Assembly (NCBI GenBank): GCA_023437225.1
Contig: JAEZGS010000001.1
Location: forward strand, 186,001 to 250,000
DNA from: Bacteroidota bacterium
GTDB taxonomy: Bacteria; Bacteroidota; Bacteroidia; Chitinophagales; Chitinophagaceae
Direction: 5' to 3'
Length of the DNA stretch: 64,000 bases
Numbering within the stretch: position 1 is the stretch's first letter; the number at the start of each line of letters is the position of its first letter. Both the position numbers and the translations under genes were made by a program. This document shows positions 43,533 through 52,565 of this stretch, piece by piece. Below the pieces are notes generated by a model. The model did no database searches. It was not told the origin of the DNA and worked only from the letters and a program-made list of their open reading frames with translations.

Positions 43533-46500
43533 TCACCTAAAATTTCTTGCCTCAGGAAACGAGTTTTCATCCGGAGGTCTTCGTAACTGGCAACGTTTAT
43601 TAACGCCAGCCGGTAAACTGCTTTCGTCTGCATAGGCTAGAGTCAGCACTTGCGGAGTTTCGTTCGATGAAGGAGTAAGTTTTCTGAGAAGTTTTGAAAT
43701 GTCATAGCATGTTCTAACTATTACATGCACAACCTGTCCTTCGATCTGCACTTTGCCTTCAACCATTAATAGCCTTGCCTGTAATATTTCTTTTCGATAT
43801 GTTTCAAAAAGGTTTTTAAAAACTACAAGATTTGCAAAACCGGTTTCATCTTCAATGGTCATAAAGCAAACGCCACCTGCAGTGCCCGGTCTTTGACGGA
43901 CAAGAACCAATCCCGCAACACGCACAAATGACCCATCTTTAGCTGTAGCAAGTTCCTTTGTTGCAAGGATGTTATTCTTTGTGAGCTTATCTCTTACAAA
44001 GCTTACGGGGTGTGCTTTTAATGACAATGATGTGGTGGCATAATCATGAACAACATGTTCTGAATGGGCCATTTGAGGCAAAACAATTTGTTCAGTCTTT
44101 TCATCCTCCGATCTTTGTCCGCTGAACATGGCTGTTGGTGTATCTTTTGTAGATACCTGCCATAATGCTTCTCTTCTATCGAGTCCAATTGATCGAAAGG
44201 CATCAGCATCGGCCAACTTCTCTAATGCCGCATCTGACAGACCTATTGCTCTTAATTGATGTATGCCTTCATATTTTGTTTGCCTTGCATTTATAAGGAT
44301 TTCCATGTCTTCCTGCCTTATGCCTGAAATTTGCCGGAATCCCAATCGCAATGCTTTGTAATTCCCCGACTGCTCTTCAAGGCTGTTGTCCCAAAAGGAA
44401 TGATTAATATCTACAGGTCGAACTTCAACACCATGTTTTCGTGCATCTATTACAATTTGCGCAGGCTTGTAAAACCCCATAGGCATGCTGTTCAATAGTG
44501 CTGCAGCAAACACATCCGGATAATAACATTTGATCCAGCTGCTAACATAAACCAACAACGCGAAGCTGGCTGCATGACTTTCTGGAAAACCATAGCTGCC
44601 AAATCCTTCCAGTTGCCTGAATACACGCTGTGCATACTCTAATGTATAACCGCGTTTCATCATGCCGGAGATCAGCCTGGTTTCAAATTGCGAAACCATG
44701 CCTTTCAGTTTGAAAGTTGCCATACCTCTTCTAAGTTCGTCTGCTTCGGAAGGTGAAAACCCCGCTGCAACAATTGCAATTTTCATTGCCTGTTCCTGAA
44801 ACAAAGGAACGCCTAGTGTACGACCCAATATTTCTTCAAGTTCTTTGGAAGGAAATACAACAGCTTCTTCACCATTACGCCGTCGCAAATATGGATGCAC
44901 CATATCTCCCTGGATTGGTCCAGGTCTTACAATTGCTACCTCAATGACCAGGTCATAGAAACATCTAGGTTGTAATCTTGGAAGCATCGTTTGTTGGGCT
45001 CGACTTTCAATCTGAAACACACCGATCGTATCTGCGTTGCAGATCATCTCATAAACATTAGGATCATCCTGGGGAATGTTTGCAAGGGTTAATTCCAATC
45101 CATAATGTTGTCTGCAGAGGTCAAATGCTTTGCGGATACAGGTAAGCATTCCCAATCCCAGCACATCGACTTTCATAAAACCAAGAGCATCTATATCGTC
45201 TTTGTTCCATTCGATACAGGTACGATCTTCCATTCGTGCATTCATAATAGGGCATAGGTCTGATAGCCTGCCTTTTGTTATGACGAAACCACCAGTATGT
45301 TGACCCAACTGGCGTGGGAATCCTAAAAATTGATTTGTAAGATCAAGTACTTTCTTAAGATGCAGATCACCCGGGTCAAGTCCCTGGTCAGTAATTCGTT
45401 TACCTTCAAACCATTCATCTGTATATTCCCATATAGCTGATGATAACCGGTTCACTGTATCAATGGAAAGTCCCATAGCTTTTCCTACATCCCGGATCGC
45501 ACCTTTCTGATGTTGCTGGGTAACGGTGGCTACAATAGCAGCGCGATCGCGTCCATATTTGTTATATATGTATTGAATCACTTCTTCTCTTCGCTCATGT
45601 TCAAAGTCAACGTCAATATCCGGAGGTTCATTTCTTGCATCCGAAATAAATCTTTCAAACAGCAGATCAAATTTTTCTGGATTAACGGAAGTTATACCGA
45701 GGCAAAAGCAAACAGTTGAATTTGCTGCGGATCCACGCCCCTGGCATAATATACCTTTGCTTCTTGCAAAGCGAACTATGTCGTATACTGTTAAAAAGTA
45801 CGATGCATAATTCATTTTGCCAATGAATGTAAGTTCATGATTTATGGCAGCAATTGTTCTGTCAGGTAATGGATCACCAAAAATTTCTTTGGCACCTTTC
45901 CATGCGAGGTGAGTCAGTTCTTCCTGCGGAGTGCGTCCTTCTGTAGTAATCTCCTGAGGATATTCATAACGCAATGTTCCTATTGAAAACTTGCATGCTT
46001 CAGCGATTTCACGGGTGCGTTCAATTGCTTCGGGATATTGACGAAACAACCTGAGCATTTCTTCCTGAGTTTTAATATGCCGTTCTGCATTCGGATGCAA
46101 AAGATAGCCGGCATTATATATGTTGCGCTTTTCTCTTATGCACGTTAATACATCCTGCAGCTGACGGCGCGCTGAAAAATGATAATGCACATCATTTGTT
46201 GCAACCATTGGGACATCCAGTTCCTTAGATAATAATGATATTTGGTGAATAAGCTTGCCATCATCGCCACAATATCTTCGACTGCAACTAATGTAAAGAT
46301 GTGACCCCAGGTGTTCACGGTATTCTTTTACATGTTGCACGAATGAATCATCGAACTCAAAATTTTCATTTAAAGATGATGGAGATACTACTATGAATTT
46401 CTGACCTTCTGCAAATGAAAAAATATCCTCCTTGTACAAAAAACACTTTCCTTTTTCAGCACGGGAGTTTCCTAATGTCAACAAATTGCTCAATCGTGAA

Positions 46501-46757
46501 TAGGCATGAATGTTAGTAGGATATGTTAGTAAAGATGGTCCATTTATAAGGTCTAGTCGCACCCCCGGGATGATCCTGATGTTGCCATTTTTTCTTGCTG
46601 CCGCATATGCGCGAACAATGCCGGCAAAGCTGTTTCTATCCGTAATGCCGATCTCTTTATAACCAAGTTCTGCAGCATGGTTTACCAGCTCTTCAGGATG
46701 TGAAGCGCCCTGAAGAAATGTAAAGTTTGTTGTTACCTGTAATTCAACATAGTTCAT
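43533..46757 (-). CDS. dnaE2: Error-prone DNA polymerase DnaE2
   Basis: This 1074-residue C-family polymerase acts in translesion synthesis and damage-induced mutagenesis. Seen: PHP domain (TNFTFLQGASHPEELV, EIGITDRNSFAGIVRA), palm with catalytic acids (GRGSAANSTVCFCLG, PDIDVDFEHERREEVI), helix-hairpin-helix (FRQISGIRQEDMEIL) and a C-terminal OB domain (VRVAGLVLVRQRPGTA). The ATG at 46757 gives MNYVELQVTTNFTF; the 45-bp upstream extension is rejected. Third gene of the imuA-imuB-dnaE2 operon, 17 bp behind imuB. Confidence 0.95.
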   Translation of the reverse strand: MNYVELQVTTNFTFLQGASHPEELVNHAAELGYKEIGITDRNSFAGIVRAYAAARKNGNIRIIPGVRLDLINGPSLLTYPTNIHAYSRLSNLLTLGNSRAEKGKCFLYKEDIFSFAEGQKFIVVSPSSLNENFEFDDSFVQHVKEYREHLGSHLYISCSRRYCGDDGKLIHQISLLSKELDVPMVATNDVHYHFSARRQLQDVLTCIREKRNIYNAGYLLHPNAERHIKTQEEMLRLFRQYPEAIERTREIAEACKFSIGTLRYEYPQEITTEGRTPQEELTHLAWKGAKEIFGDPLPDRTIAAINHELTFIGKMNYASYFLTVYDIVRFARSKGILCQGRGSAANSTVCFCLGITSVNPEKFDLLFERFISDARNEPPDIDVDFEHERREEVIQYIYNKYGRDRAAIVATVTQQHQKGAIRDVGKAMGLSIDTVNRLSSAIWEYTDEWFEGKRITDQGLDPGDLHLKKVLDLTNQFLGFPRQLGQHTGGFVITKGRLSDLCPIMNARMEDRTCIEWNKDDIDALGFMKVDVLGLGMLTCIRKAFDLCRQHYGLELTLANIPQDDPNVYEMICNADTIGVFQIESRAQQTMLPRLQPRCFYDLVIEVAIVRPGPIQGDMVHPYLRRRNGEEAVVFPSKELEEILGRTLGVPLFQEQAMKIAIVAAGFSPSEADELRRGMATFKLKGMVSQFETRLISGMMKRGYTLEYAQRVFRQLEGFGSYGFPESHAASFALLVYVSSWIKCYYPDVFAAALLNSMPMGFYKPAQIVIDARKHGVEVRPVDINHSFWDNSLEEQSGNYKALRLGFRQISGIRQEDMEILINARQTKYEGIHQLRAIGLSDAALEKLADADAFRSIGLDRREALWQVSTKDTPTAMFSGQRSEDEKTEQIVLPQMAHSEHVVHDYATTSLSLKAHPVSFVRDKLTKNNILATKELATAKDGSFVRVAGLVLVRQRPGTAGGVCFMTIEDETGFANLVVFKNLFETYRKEILQARLLMVEGKVQIEGQVVHVIVRTCYDISKLLRKLTPSSNETPQVLTLAYADESSLPAGVNKRCQLRRPPDENSFPEARNFR

Positions 46758-46774
46758 GTTTGCAGAATATTGGG

Positions 46775-48277
46775 TTATGCAAAAAAACCATGGATGTACC
46801 ACTGGTATTTTTTTTCCGCATCATAATGGCCTGATCGGAAAATCCAGTACCTACAACCGCTTTCGTCTTCTACTGTATAATAGTCACGATGCTGACCTTC
46901 TTGTAACCACCATTCCTGTTCAATTCTCTCAGGTCCATCTGCTTTAATGACCTTATGTAATGTGCCTTTATACTTGAACAGCATTGGTGGGTAATCGGGA
47001 ATGGGTGCGGTTACATATATTCGATCGGGCTGCCGTAGCAGTCGCAATGGACGCGGTCTTTCAACTTTCCATTCACAGGCAGGTTCTTCTAATATTGTAT
47101 TTGCGGGTTTAAATGATCGCTCTGGCCAATGATGTTCTGCTGGCAGATATCTTTCTATTGAATGATTGCCCAGCTTTCCTGCAATCCTGTCTAGTAATTC
47201 TGATAATTGTTTATGATTGATAGAGCCGTTCTCTTTCCAAAGCTGCTCCTGGGAGGGCAAATAATTTTCAACTTTAGTAGCCTCCAAAATAAATAATTCA
47301 ATTCCAAGATCGGGCTCTATAGTTGACAACTTCAATTCAAACAAATGAAAGAGATGTTTTGTATTTACTGTAGGTGAAATAGTGCTGATAGATACGGACT
47401 CTTCTTTTCCATCAAGTCTGAAGCATTTCAATATCGCAGATCGGATTCCTTTTCCTTCCTGGGTAAGTCGATCGCATATTTTTTGAATTAATTTTTCAAC
47501 AGCTATTTTTATTCCTTCAATACGTTGAATAGGATCAAGGCAGGGAAGTCGTTCCTGGTATGGTGTAACAGGAACTATCGGATCCAAATATTCCTCTTCC
47601 ATTCCAACTGCCTGGTTAAGTCGATGAAGTAAGGATGTGCCAAAACGACGACGCAGTGCTGTGCGAGGCATTGCAAGAAAGTCTTTAATTTTTCGCAATC
47701 CCAGCTTGTGCAATCGTTCTATAATTTCATGATCAAGTCGCAATGATTCTGGAGGAAGATTCAGTAAGATTTCAAGTTGTTGGGATGGTGGAATAATTTG
47801 CATCTGACCTCCATATCGTGCAATAGCCCATGCAGCACCGATAGTATCGGCTATTCCAGCTTTGTTGCGATAGCCTTTATTCAATAATCGAGTGCTGATG
47901 TCGGCAAGATACTTTTGTTCGCCACCCCATAAGTGGCAACAGCCAGTGGCATCAATAACAATTCCATCAGGTAGCTGATAGGATGTAACCGGTGAAAATC
48001 GAATGCACCATTCCGCAATTCGCTTCAATAATTTTTCAATGATTTCCGGCTGATCGTCCACTTTGCCGATGGATGGTAGAATAGCTCTGGCATCAGCAAA
48101 CACCATCCCAACGTATATTCCACTTGCCTGGGCTTTGGGGTCGGCCGCTGTAACCACCAGTCTTCCATGTGAAGGAGCACATAATACAAATGGCGCCTTA
48201 CCTAAATCGGGTTGCTGAATTGCAAACCAGTCGGTTGCCAGATTTGGAAACCATATCGATACAAAACGTTTTCCCAT
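46775..48277 (-). CDS. imuB: ImuB, catalytically inactive Y-family polymerase homologue
   Basis: This protein of 500 residues connects DnaE2 to the sliding clamp in the mutasome. The Y-family layout is visible (RFVSIWFPNLATDWFA, VMFADARAILPSIGK-like, VIDATGCCHLWGGEQ, GIADTIGAAWAIARYGG). The acidic catalytic residues of active DinB (SxDE, first-strand Asp) are absent, as in known ImuB. The C-terminus ends with YWIFRSGHYDAEKKYQWYI. The ATG at 48277 starts directly behind the imuA stop. Confidence 0.92.
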   Translation of the reverse strand: MGKRFVSIWFPNLATDWFAIQQPDLGKAPFVLCAPSHGRLVVTAADPKAQASGIYVGMVFADARAILPSIGKVDDQPEIIEKLLKRIAEWCIRFSPVTSYQLPDGIVIDATGCCHLWGGEQKYLADISTRLLNKGYRNKAGIADTIGAAWAIARYGGQMQIIPPSQQLEILLNLPPESLRLDHEIIERLHKLGLRKIKDFLAMPRTALRRRFGTSLLHRLNQAVGMEEEYLDPIVPVTPYQERLPCLDPIQRIEGIKIAVEKLIQKICDRLTQEGKGIRSAILKCFRLDGKEESVSISTISPTVNTKHLFHLFELKLSTIEPDLGIELFILEATKVENYLPSQEQLWKENGSINHKQLSELLDRIAGKLGNHSIERYLPAEHHWPERSFKPANTILEEPACEWKVERPRPLRLLRQPDRIYVTAPIPDYPPMLFKYKGTLHKVIKADGPERIEQEWWLQEGQHRDYYTVEDESGCRYWIFRSGHYDAEKKYQWYIHGFFA

Positions 48278-48278
48278 G

Positions 48279-49007
48279 TCACACAATCTTTCTTATCCAC
48301 TTGTCTTGATTATCGGACGGCACAATAACGTCACGTAATTTGCCGGATCTGTATTCCATTAACCAGTTACCTGGTTTTCCATTACGAACCTTAAGTAATT
48401 CGACGTTCCATCTTGGAAAACCAACACCTGGCAAATCATGGTCATGATGAGATTTCGCATGATTAATTTTCCACCGGGTTACGGATGCAGTAGCAAGGTT
48501 CTTTGGTTTATGACGCAATAAAAAACCTGTTACTTTACTTTGTTCGACTGCTAGTTGAAACCGTCTGCTTTGAGTGAAACTCAGGTCTTGTATTTCACCT
48601 ACAACTGAAACCAGTGCATCGCATTTCAGTGCTTCTTCCATCACCCATAGTTTTTCTTTTTCGCTGCGGGTATCCAGGAAAATTATTTTTTCTGGTTTAA
48701 TACCAAAGGAACACAATGCATGAGGATAGATGATAACATTAGATCGAATCCAAAGACAGGCACCACCTCCTCTCATTAAACCTGATAACATAGCTGCAAG
48801 AAAACCGGTGCTTGCGGAGTTCTCTTCCTGCGAAGAGGAACAAAGCTCATGCAATGCGCCCGTTGGAAGATCATTAGTAGGGAAAGCAGAGCGAATGGCG
48901 CCTTTAAATACGAGATTGCCAGTTCCGGCGGATGCCGGTTTGAACCCCTGCATAAGATTAATTTCTTTTTGCAGTTGGGCAAATGTATTTTCTAATTGTA
49001 CTTCCAT
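48279..49007 (-). CDS. imuA: ImuA, RecA/SulA-like mutasome protein
   Basis: This 242-residue RecA-fold protein has a weak P-loop region (ELCSSSQEENSASTGFLAAM) and segments KIIFLDTRSEKEKLWVMEEA and ALVSVVGEIQDLSFTQSRR, as seen in ImuA/ImuA' proteins. Known role: accessory factor of ImuB and DnaE2 after DNA damage. The ATG at 49007 is preferred over a TTG 18 bp upstream because the operator-promoter region ends just before it. First gene of the operon. Confidence 0.85.
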   Translation of the reverse strand: MEVQLENTFAQLQKEINLMQGFKPASAGTGNLVFKGAIRSAFPTNDLPTGALHELCSSSQEENSASTGFLAAMLSGLMRGGGACLWIRSNVIIYPHALCSFGIKPEKIIFLDTRSEKEKLWVMEEALKCDALVSVVGEIQDLSFTQSRRFQLAVEQSKVTGFLLRHKPKNLATASVTRWKINHAKSHHDHDLPGVGFPRWNVELLKVRNGKPGNWLMEYRSGKLRDVIVPSDNQDKWIRKIV

Positions 49008-49030
49008 CCCCTCTACTTTCAGCAAGCAAG

Positions 49031-49049
49031 ATACTAAAACATTTAGTAT
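49031..49049. promoter_or_regulatory. Perfect palindromic operator of the mutasome operon
   Basis: ATACTAAA-ACA-TTTAGTAT is a perfect 8-3-8 inverted repeat 24 bp before the imuA start. It touches a minus-strand -7-like element (TATCTTGC, one mismatch to TAnnTTTG). Its size and position fit a LexA-type or other damage repressor site. Confidence 0.7.
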
Positions 49050-49069
49050 TTAACGCTAAAAAAGTTGGC

Positions 49070-49111
49070 GAGAAATAAAAAAATAATGGGCAAAACCATG
49101 ATTGCCCATTA
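49070..49111 (-). terminator. Rho-independent terminator of the small lipoprotein gene
   Basis: Stem TAATGGGCA (49084-49092) pairs with TGCCCATTA (49103-49111). Read on the minus strand it is followed by TTTTTTTATTTC. Confidence 0.85.
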
Positions 49112-49122
49112 CTATCCTGTGT

Positions 49123-49335
49123 TTATTCTTTTCCCGGTGGGCCGTCTCTTTCCAGTCTCTTATCAAGAGTGTCCCCTAAACGCTCCAGCTTAATTTTAGC
49201 GGAATCAGCGAATTTTTCCACATCCGATTCAATTTTATTTCCTACTGTATCCAGCTTTCGTTCCAGTTCAGTATCTGCAGTTTCATTGCAGGCAAAAGCA
49301 AAAACTATTGCAACTATCAAACAAACTTTCCTCAT
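49123..49335 (-). CDS. Small coiled-coil lipoprotein
   Basis: This 70-residue protein has a lipoprotein signal (MRKVCLIVAIVFAFAC, lipobox Cys16) and a charged helical mature part (ELERKLDTVGNKIESDV, SAKIKLERLGDTLDKRLER), similar to small stress-type YtxH-like lipoproteins of Bacteroidota. The second ATG (49335) is preferred over 49344 because the sigma-54-like promoter would place the transcript start around 49350, leaving a short leader. Confidence 0.65.
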   Translation of the reverse strand: MRKVCLIVAIVFAFACNETADTELERKLDTVGNKIESDVEKFADSAKIKLERLGDTLDKRLERDGPPGKE

Positions 49336-49359
49336 AACTGTCATCTTTGAATAATGCTG

Positions 49360-49376
49360 TTCAATTTCTTTGCCAA
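49360..49376 (-). promoter_or_regulatory. Candidate sigma-54 promoter of the small lipoprotein gene
   Basis: The minus strand reads TTGGCA-AAGAAA-TTGAA, with GG and GA twelve bases apart. The consensus is TTGGCAC-N5-TTGC, so only the last base of the -12 pair differs. It lies about 25 bp before the preferred start. Confidence 0.4.
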
Positions 49377-49401
49377 CATATAAAATCTGTCCGTTGCAGT
49401 T

Positions 49402-49956
49402 TTAAGGCCAGATGCAGTTGTATTTTCTCCCTGTATCTTTCACCTGTTTGATTGGTGTGCAGCAATGCCTTGGATTATGATTCGCGCAGCACAATACAGA
49501 TACATGATTTGCCATGAATTCCCATACTAGTTTTTGTACTAAAGGATTATTACCAGTGTCGTGGTGATATTTTACTTCATCCTGCATTACATTAAACAAT
49601 TGACATCTATCTATATTTCCGTCAAGCCCGATGGTTAGTATTATTTTTTTTATGTCACTGCTGGTAATTTTATGAACGAATGAATATTCATAGCCCCATC
49701 GTTTTTCAAATTTGAATATGATGTCTGAATCATTGTGCATATTATAAACCAGATGCAGGTTCATTGTGGAATCCACATACATATATTTTATATTTCCCAA
49801 TGCCCGTCCGGTAGGAATCGCCCATAGCCTGTTGATGGGAATATTATAAGAAATAACAGAAGCATCATTTACATTGTAAAAGGTCGCTTGATGATTGTCG
49901 CGATGAAGTTGTGACAAAGCCGCCACTATTGTGCAGAGGAGTAGTGCAAGTTTCAT
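49402..49956 (-). CDS. Secreted protein of unknown function
   Basis: This 184-residue protein has a signal peptide (MKLALLLCTIVAALSQLH). The mature part has alternating strands (YMYVDSTMNLHLVYNMHND, DIIFKFEKRWGYEYSFVHKI) and a Cys-rich end (VLCCANHNPRHCCTPIKQ) that could form disulfides or bind metal. No family is recognised. Its ATG overlaps the TGA of the upstream membrane protein gene (ATGA). Confidence 0.6.
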   Translation of the reverse strand: MKLALLLCTIVAALSQLHRDNHQATFYNVNDASVISYNIPINRLWAIPTGRALGNIKYMYVDSTMNLHLVYNMHNDSDIIFKFEKRWGYEYSFVHKITSSDIKKIILTIGLDGNIDRCQLFNVMQDEVKYHHDTGNNPLVQKLVWEFMANHVSVLCCANHNPRHCCTPIKQVKDTGRKYNCIWP

Positions 49957-50510
49957 TTTTCACCGAGTGTTTTATTAAACAGTTGAGCAAGTCTTTCATA
50001 AAGTTTTTCGGTATACAATCCACCGAACAGGCAAATGAACATTAATCCGCTCGCCTTAATGTCTTTTTCTGAGTGAAATAAAAGAGCGGGAAAGATGAAT
50101 GTAATTCCAAGCATTACAAACCCTGTCAATAACCCTAATACGGGCAAAGTATACACAGGCAGATCTGCAAGCTTTTGTTTATAAATAGCGAGCTGGATAA
50201 AAATGCTAATGATCGTGCCAAGCAGTCCGAAAGAACATGCAGTAATAATATAGCTTACATACGATGGCAGGCTGTTGATCCAGGGAAATATGGCCTGCAT
50301 TTGCGCTTCTTCGAGCGTTCTGATGAGCGCTCCTTTATTGACGAAGGTTATACCGTCATAAACAACTTTCGTGGTGTCATGTTCGCCGATCGTTGATTTG
50401 ATCAGGTTGTAATTTTCAATTTTGGCGATACCGCCCGAGCCAAAGTATAGTCCGGCTATCAGCCATATTATAAGAGTGATCCATCGCCAGGTGGCAGCAG
50501 TTGGTTTCAA
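49953..50510 (-). CDS. Membrane protein of unknown function, four helices
   Basis: This 185-residue protein has hydrophobic segments at about residues 9-27 (WITLIIWLIAGLYFGSGG), 78-105, 118-143 and 150-165, and a periplasmic loop between the first two. No family is recognised. The only usable start is a TTG at 50510, since a stop codon precedes it directly. It is coupled to the secreted protein gene behind it, so the two probably act together. Confidence 0.6.
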   Translation of the reverse strand: MKPTAATWRWITLIIWLIAGLYFGSGGIAKIENYNLIKSTIGEHDTTKVVYDGITFVNKGALIRTLEEAQMQAIFPWINSLPSYVSYIITACSFGLLGTIISIFIQLAIYKQKLADLPVYTLPVLGLLTGFVMLGITFIFPALLFHSEKDIKASGLMFICLFGGLYTEKLYERLAQLFNKTLGEK

Positions 50511-51154
50511 TTACATCGCATTTCAATTAATAGATGATCAGAAATTAATAACAATTTCCGGGAATACAAAGGTTTTGAACAGCATCAGGGGATAGCATTT
50601 GAGGAGTATAAAAAACACCCACATTGCTGTGAGTCTTCTTCGTGATGTGGGGCGAACCACACGCAATAGTTTCCGCTCCTTCCCCATCCTTTTTTTGCAG
50701 TGAAAAGTTGTATGGCAAAGAAGGTAAGAAATGCCGCAACCGACACAGCAACCAAACACACAATAAAAAACGCAAATTGAAAAGATTGTCAGATCAGGGA
50801 CTCAATCGAAACCATTTTTCAAGGGTAATTCAATATAACCTAACTTGTATAGGGAAAATAAACCTCCTTCTTAAGCTGCAAAGAACATTAGACCGTTTTG
50901 TTTTCATGCAGAATAAAGGGCTTCACACCATACAGATACTTCTTGACCTTTTCAGGCTCAAAATTTCATTATCTGCTCTCTAAATGTCTTGGGTCCTTCC
51001 TGCCAACCTTGTCTGCGGCTCAGCACAGCCGCGGAAAAACGATAGTAATAGAAATTTTTTTAGTTGACAACCAAGTTTAAAAATAGAGTGCTATAATTGT
51101 GAAATAGTGCTTATTTTTTTTGGTTTATTTAAACACATATAAATAGTTTTAGTT
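50511..51154. other. Gene-poor stretch at the border of the accessory island
   Basis: No convincing gene is seen in these 644 bp. Short frames on the minus strand around 50,545-50,775 end in an odd CIPGNCY tail but lack a family or a start context, and may be a gene remnant. A perfect 6-bp hairpin with a 6-nt loop (51,015-51,032) has no T-run. TTGACA (51,064) and TATAAT (51,092) occur with a 22-bp spacing, so they are a poor promoter. From here GC content visibly drops toward 53,700. Confidence 0.5.
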
Positions 51155-51354
51155 ATGGTAATCAAATTTTATGAAGTACAGGAGGGGAAGGTCACAATCC
51201 TAAAACCCAAACGACATTAGAAGTAGCAAGACATGAAGATGGAGCAACATTCTCTCTTGAGAGTGATGACGATATGCAAACATTCCAATCTATTACCCTT
51301 AAAATTGAAGAATTACCAAATCTTATTAAATATCTGCAAAATGGTCTCCTATAG
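51155..51354 (+). pseudogene. Frameshifted small gene of unknown family
   Basis: An ATG at 51155 opens MVIKFYEVQEGKVTILKPK and meets a TAG after 21 codons. In another frame from about 51,208 the reading continues as TQTTLEVARHEDGATFSLES to a TAG at 51,352-51,354. Together they would give a protein of about 65 residues, so an indel near 51,205 has broken it. No family is recognised. It is AT-rich like its right-hand neighbours. Confidence 0.5.
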
Positions 51355-51399
51355 TAGACATTACTATTGTTTCCAAAACCAAATGTAATCACTGAAAAC

Positions 51400-51802
51400 G
51401 TTGAAAGTTCCTGGATAATATTACTGGCCAGCAATACCACTTCCCTAAAAGATACCTTAAGTTTATTTCTCCAGAAACAAAGGTGATTTATTACAAAGGC
51501 AGGCTCAAGGACCGAGGATTTGAAAACTAACGACTATCTGATAGGACGTATTACGAGCGCAACAGACGACTGTGGGCTGGGCAATTGAAATTCATGGCCT
51601 AGCCTGCAAAGTTTGCGACATGAATTTTGAGCAATTGTATGGTTCATTAGGAAAAGACTTTATTCATGTTCACCATATAAAGCCGTTAGCTGAAACAGGA
51701 AAATGCATAATTAATCCAGAGAAGGATTTAACCGTTGTTTGTGCAAACTGTCATGCAATGTTACACAAGCCCAAAGGCAAGGTTTTAACCATTAATGATT
51801 GA
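51400..51802 (+). pseudogene. Broken HNH endonuclease gene
   Basis: The 3' part (from about 51,572) reads LACKVCDMNFEQLYGS, HVHHIKPLAETGK and LTVVCANCHAMLHKPK, a complete HNH zinc-finger nuclease domain with CxxC pairs and the HH catalytic site, ending in TGA at 51,802. Further upstream in another frame are remnants ITGQQYHFPKRYLKFISPE, TKVIYYKGRLKDRG and, after a stop codon, RLSDRTYYERN. These look like the N-terminal domain of the same gene. At least one stop and one frameshift break it, so it is probably inactive. Confidence 0.7.
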
Positions 51803-51935
51803 AGGAAATAATATTGCAGCAGCCTAGATTGCCCAACCAGCGCCATTTTGACCTTTTGAAAAAGAAAGATTTGATTTACTTATTTACTTATTTATATATT
51901 TACGCAGTCTAAACCACTTGGCTGAGCCTGTTGTA

Positions 51936-52565
51936 ATGGAGATAAAACCAAATAGCTTTACTGTTGTAATCGTTGGAAGATGGAACCCATACATACTGGC
52001 ACCGCAGTGGATTACACAGCATCTATTCAATGATGTGCCGCCTGTTCAAATTGAATTTTCACTCAATCTCGATTTACCAAATAGATATAAAATTCTTAAT
52101 GTCCTTATAACCCCGACCCCTGAAAAGGTGATACTTACTTCTGTAGATAATTCTGTGGAAAGTTTAACTCAAATGGGAGAAGTGGCAATAAAATTGTGTA
52201 ACACATTGGCTCATACGCCTTTAAATGCAATTGGAATAAACTTTGGATACATCGAAAAGGAAAACAGGCAAGAGCTTTTAGAAAATTTTGATTTTGAGAA
52301 AAATGACCCTTTCTCCGAAAACGAATGGGAGATTAAAAGTCATTTAATACAAAGGTCACTTATAAAGGATAATTATAAACTGAATTTTTCGTTATCTATG
52401 GACGAAAACGACAATTTTCATTTTGACTTTAATTACAACTACGTTTTACCGACAAGGGAATTTATACAAGAACTTTTAGCTGACGGAAAGATTATATCCT
52501 TCTATGAGAACTCGTTGGAATTAATGGAAAATTTTTATGAATTAAAGCTTCAAAATAATGACTAA
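51936..52565 (+). CDS. Hypothetical protein A of a low-GC three-gene cassette
   Basis: This 209-residue soluble protein has no signal peptide, rich in Asn, Glu, Phe and Ile. An N-terminal beta pattern (FTVVIVGRWNPYILAPQWI, IEFSLNLDLPNRYKILNV) and a central GINFGYIEKENRQELLENF are visible. No known family is recognised with confidence. The ATG at 51936 is preferred to the upstream TTG. Its last 8 bp overlap gene B, and codon usage (AT-rich) differs clearly from the core genes. Confidence 0.65.
   Translation: MEIKPNSFTVVIVGRWNPYILAPQWITQHLFNDVPPVQIEFSLNLDLPNRYKILNVLITPTPEKVILTSVDNSVESLTQMGEVAIKLCNTLAHTPLNAIGINFGYIEKENRQELLENFDFEKNDPFSENEWEIKSHLIQRSLIKDNYKLNFSLSMDENDNFHFDFNYNYVLPTREFIQELLADGKIISFYENSLELMENFYELKLQNND

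Noticed and set aside
50545..50775. Short minus-strand frames, one ending in CIPGNCY
   Set aside because: No start context, no family, competing frames of similar length; treated as noncoding or remnant.
51015..51032. Perfect 6-bp GC hairpin with a 6-nt loop
   Set aside because: No T-run on either strand and no gene end nearby, so it is not called a terminator.
51064..51097. TTGACA and TATAAT as a sigma-70 promoter for the broken small gene
   Set aside because: Spacing is 22 bp instead of about 17, and Bacteroidota use TAnnTTTG-type elements.
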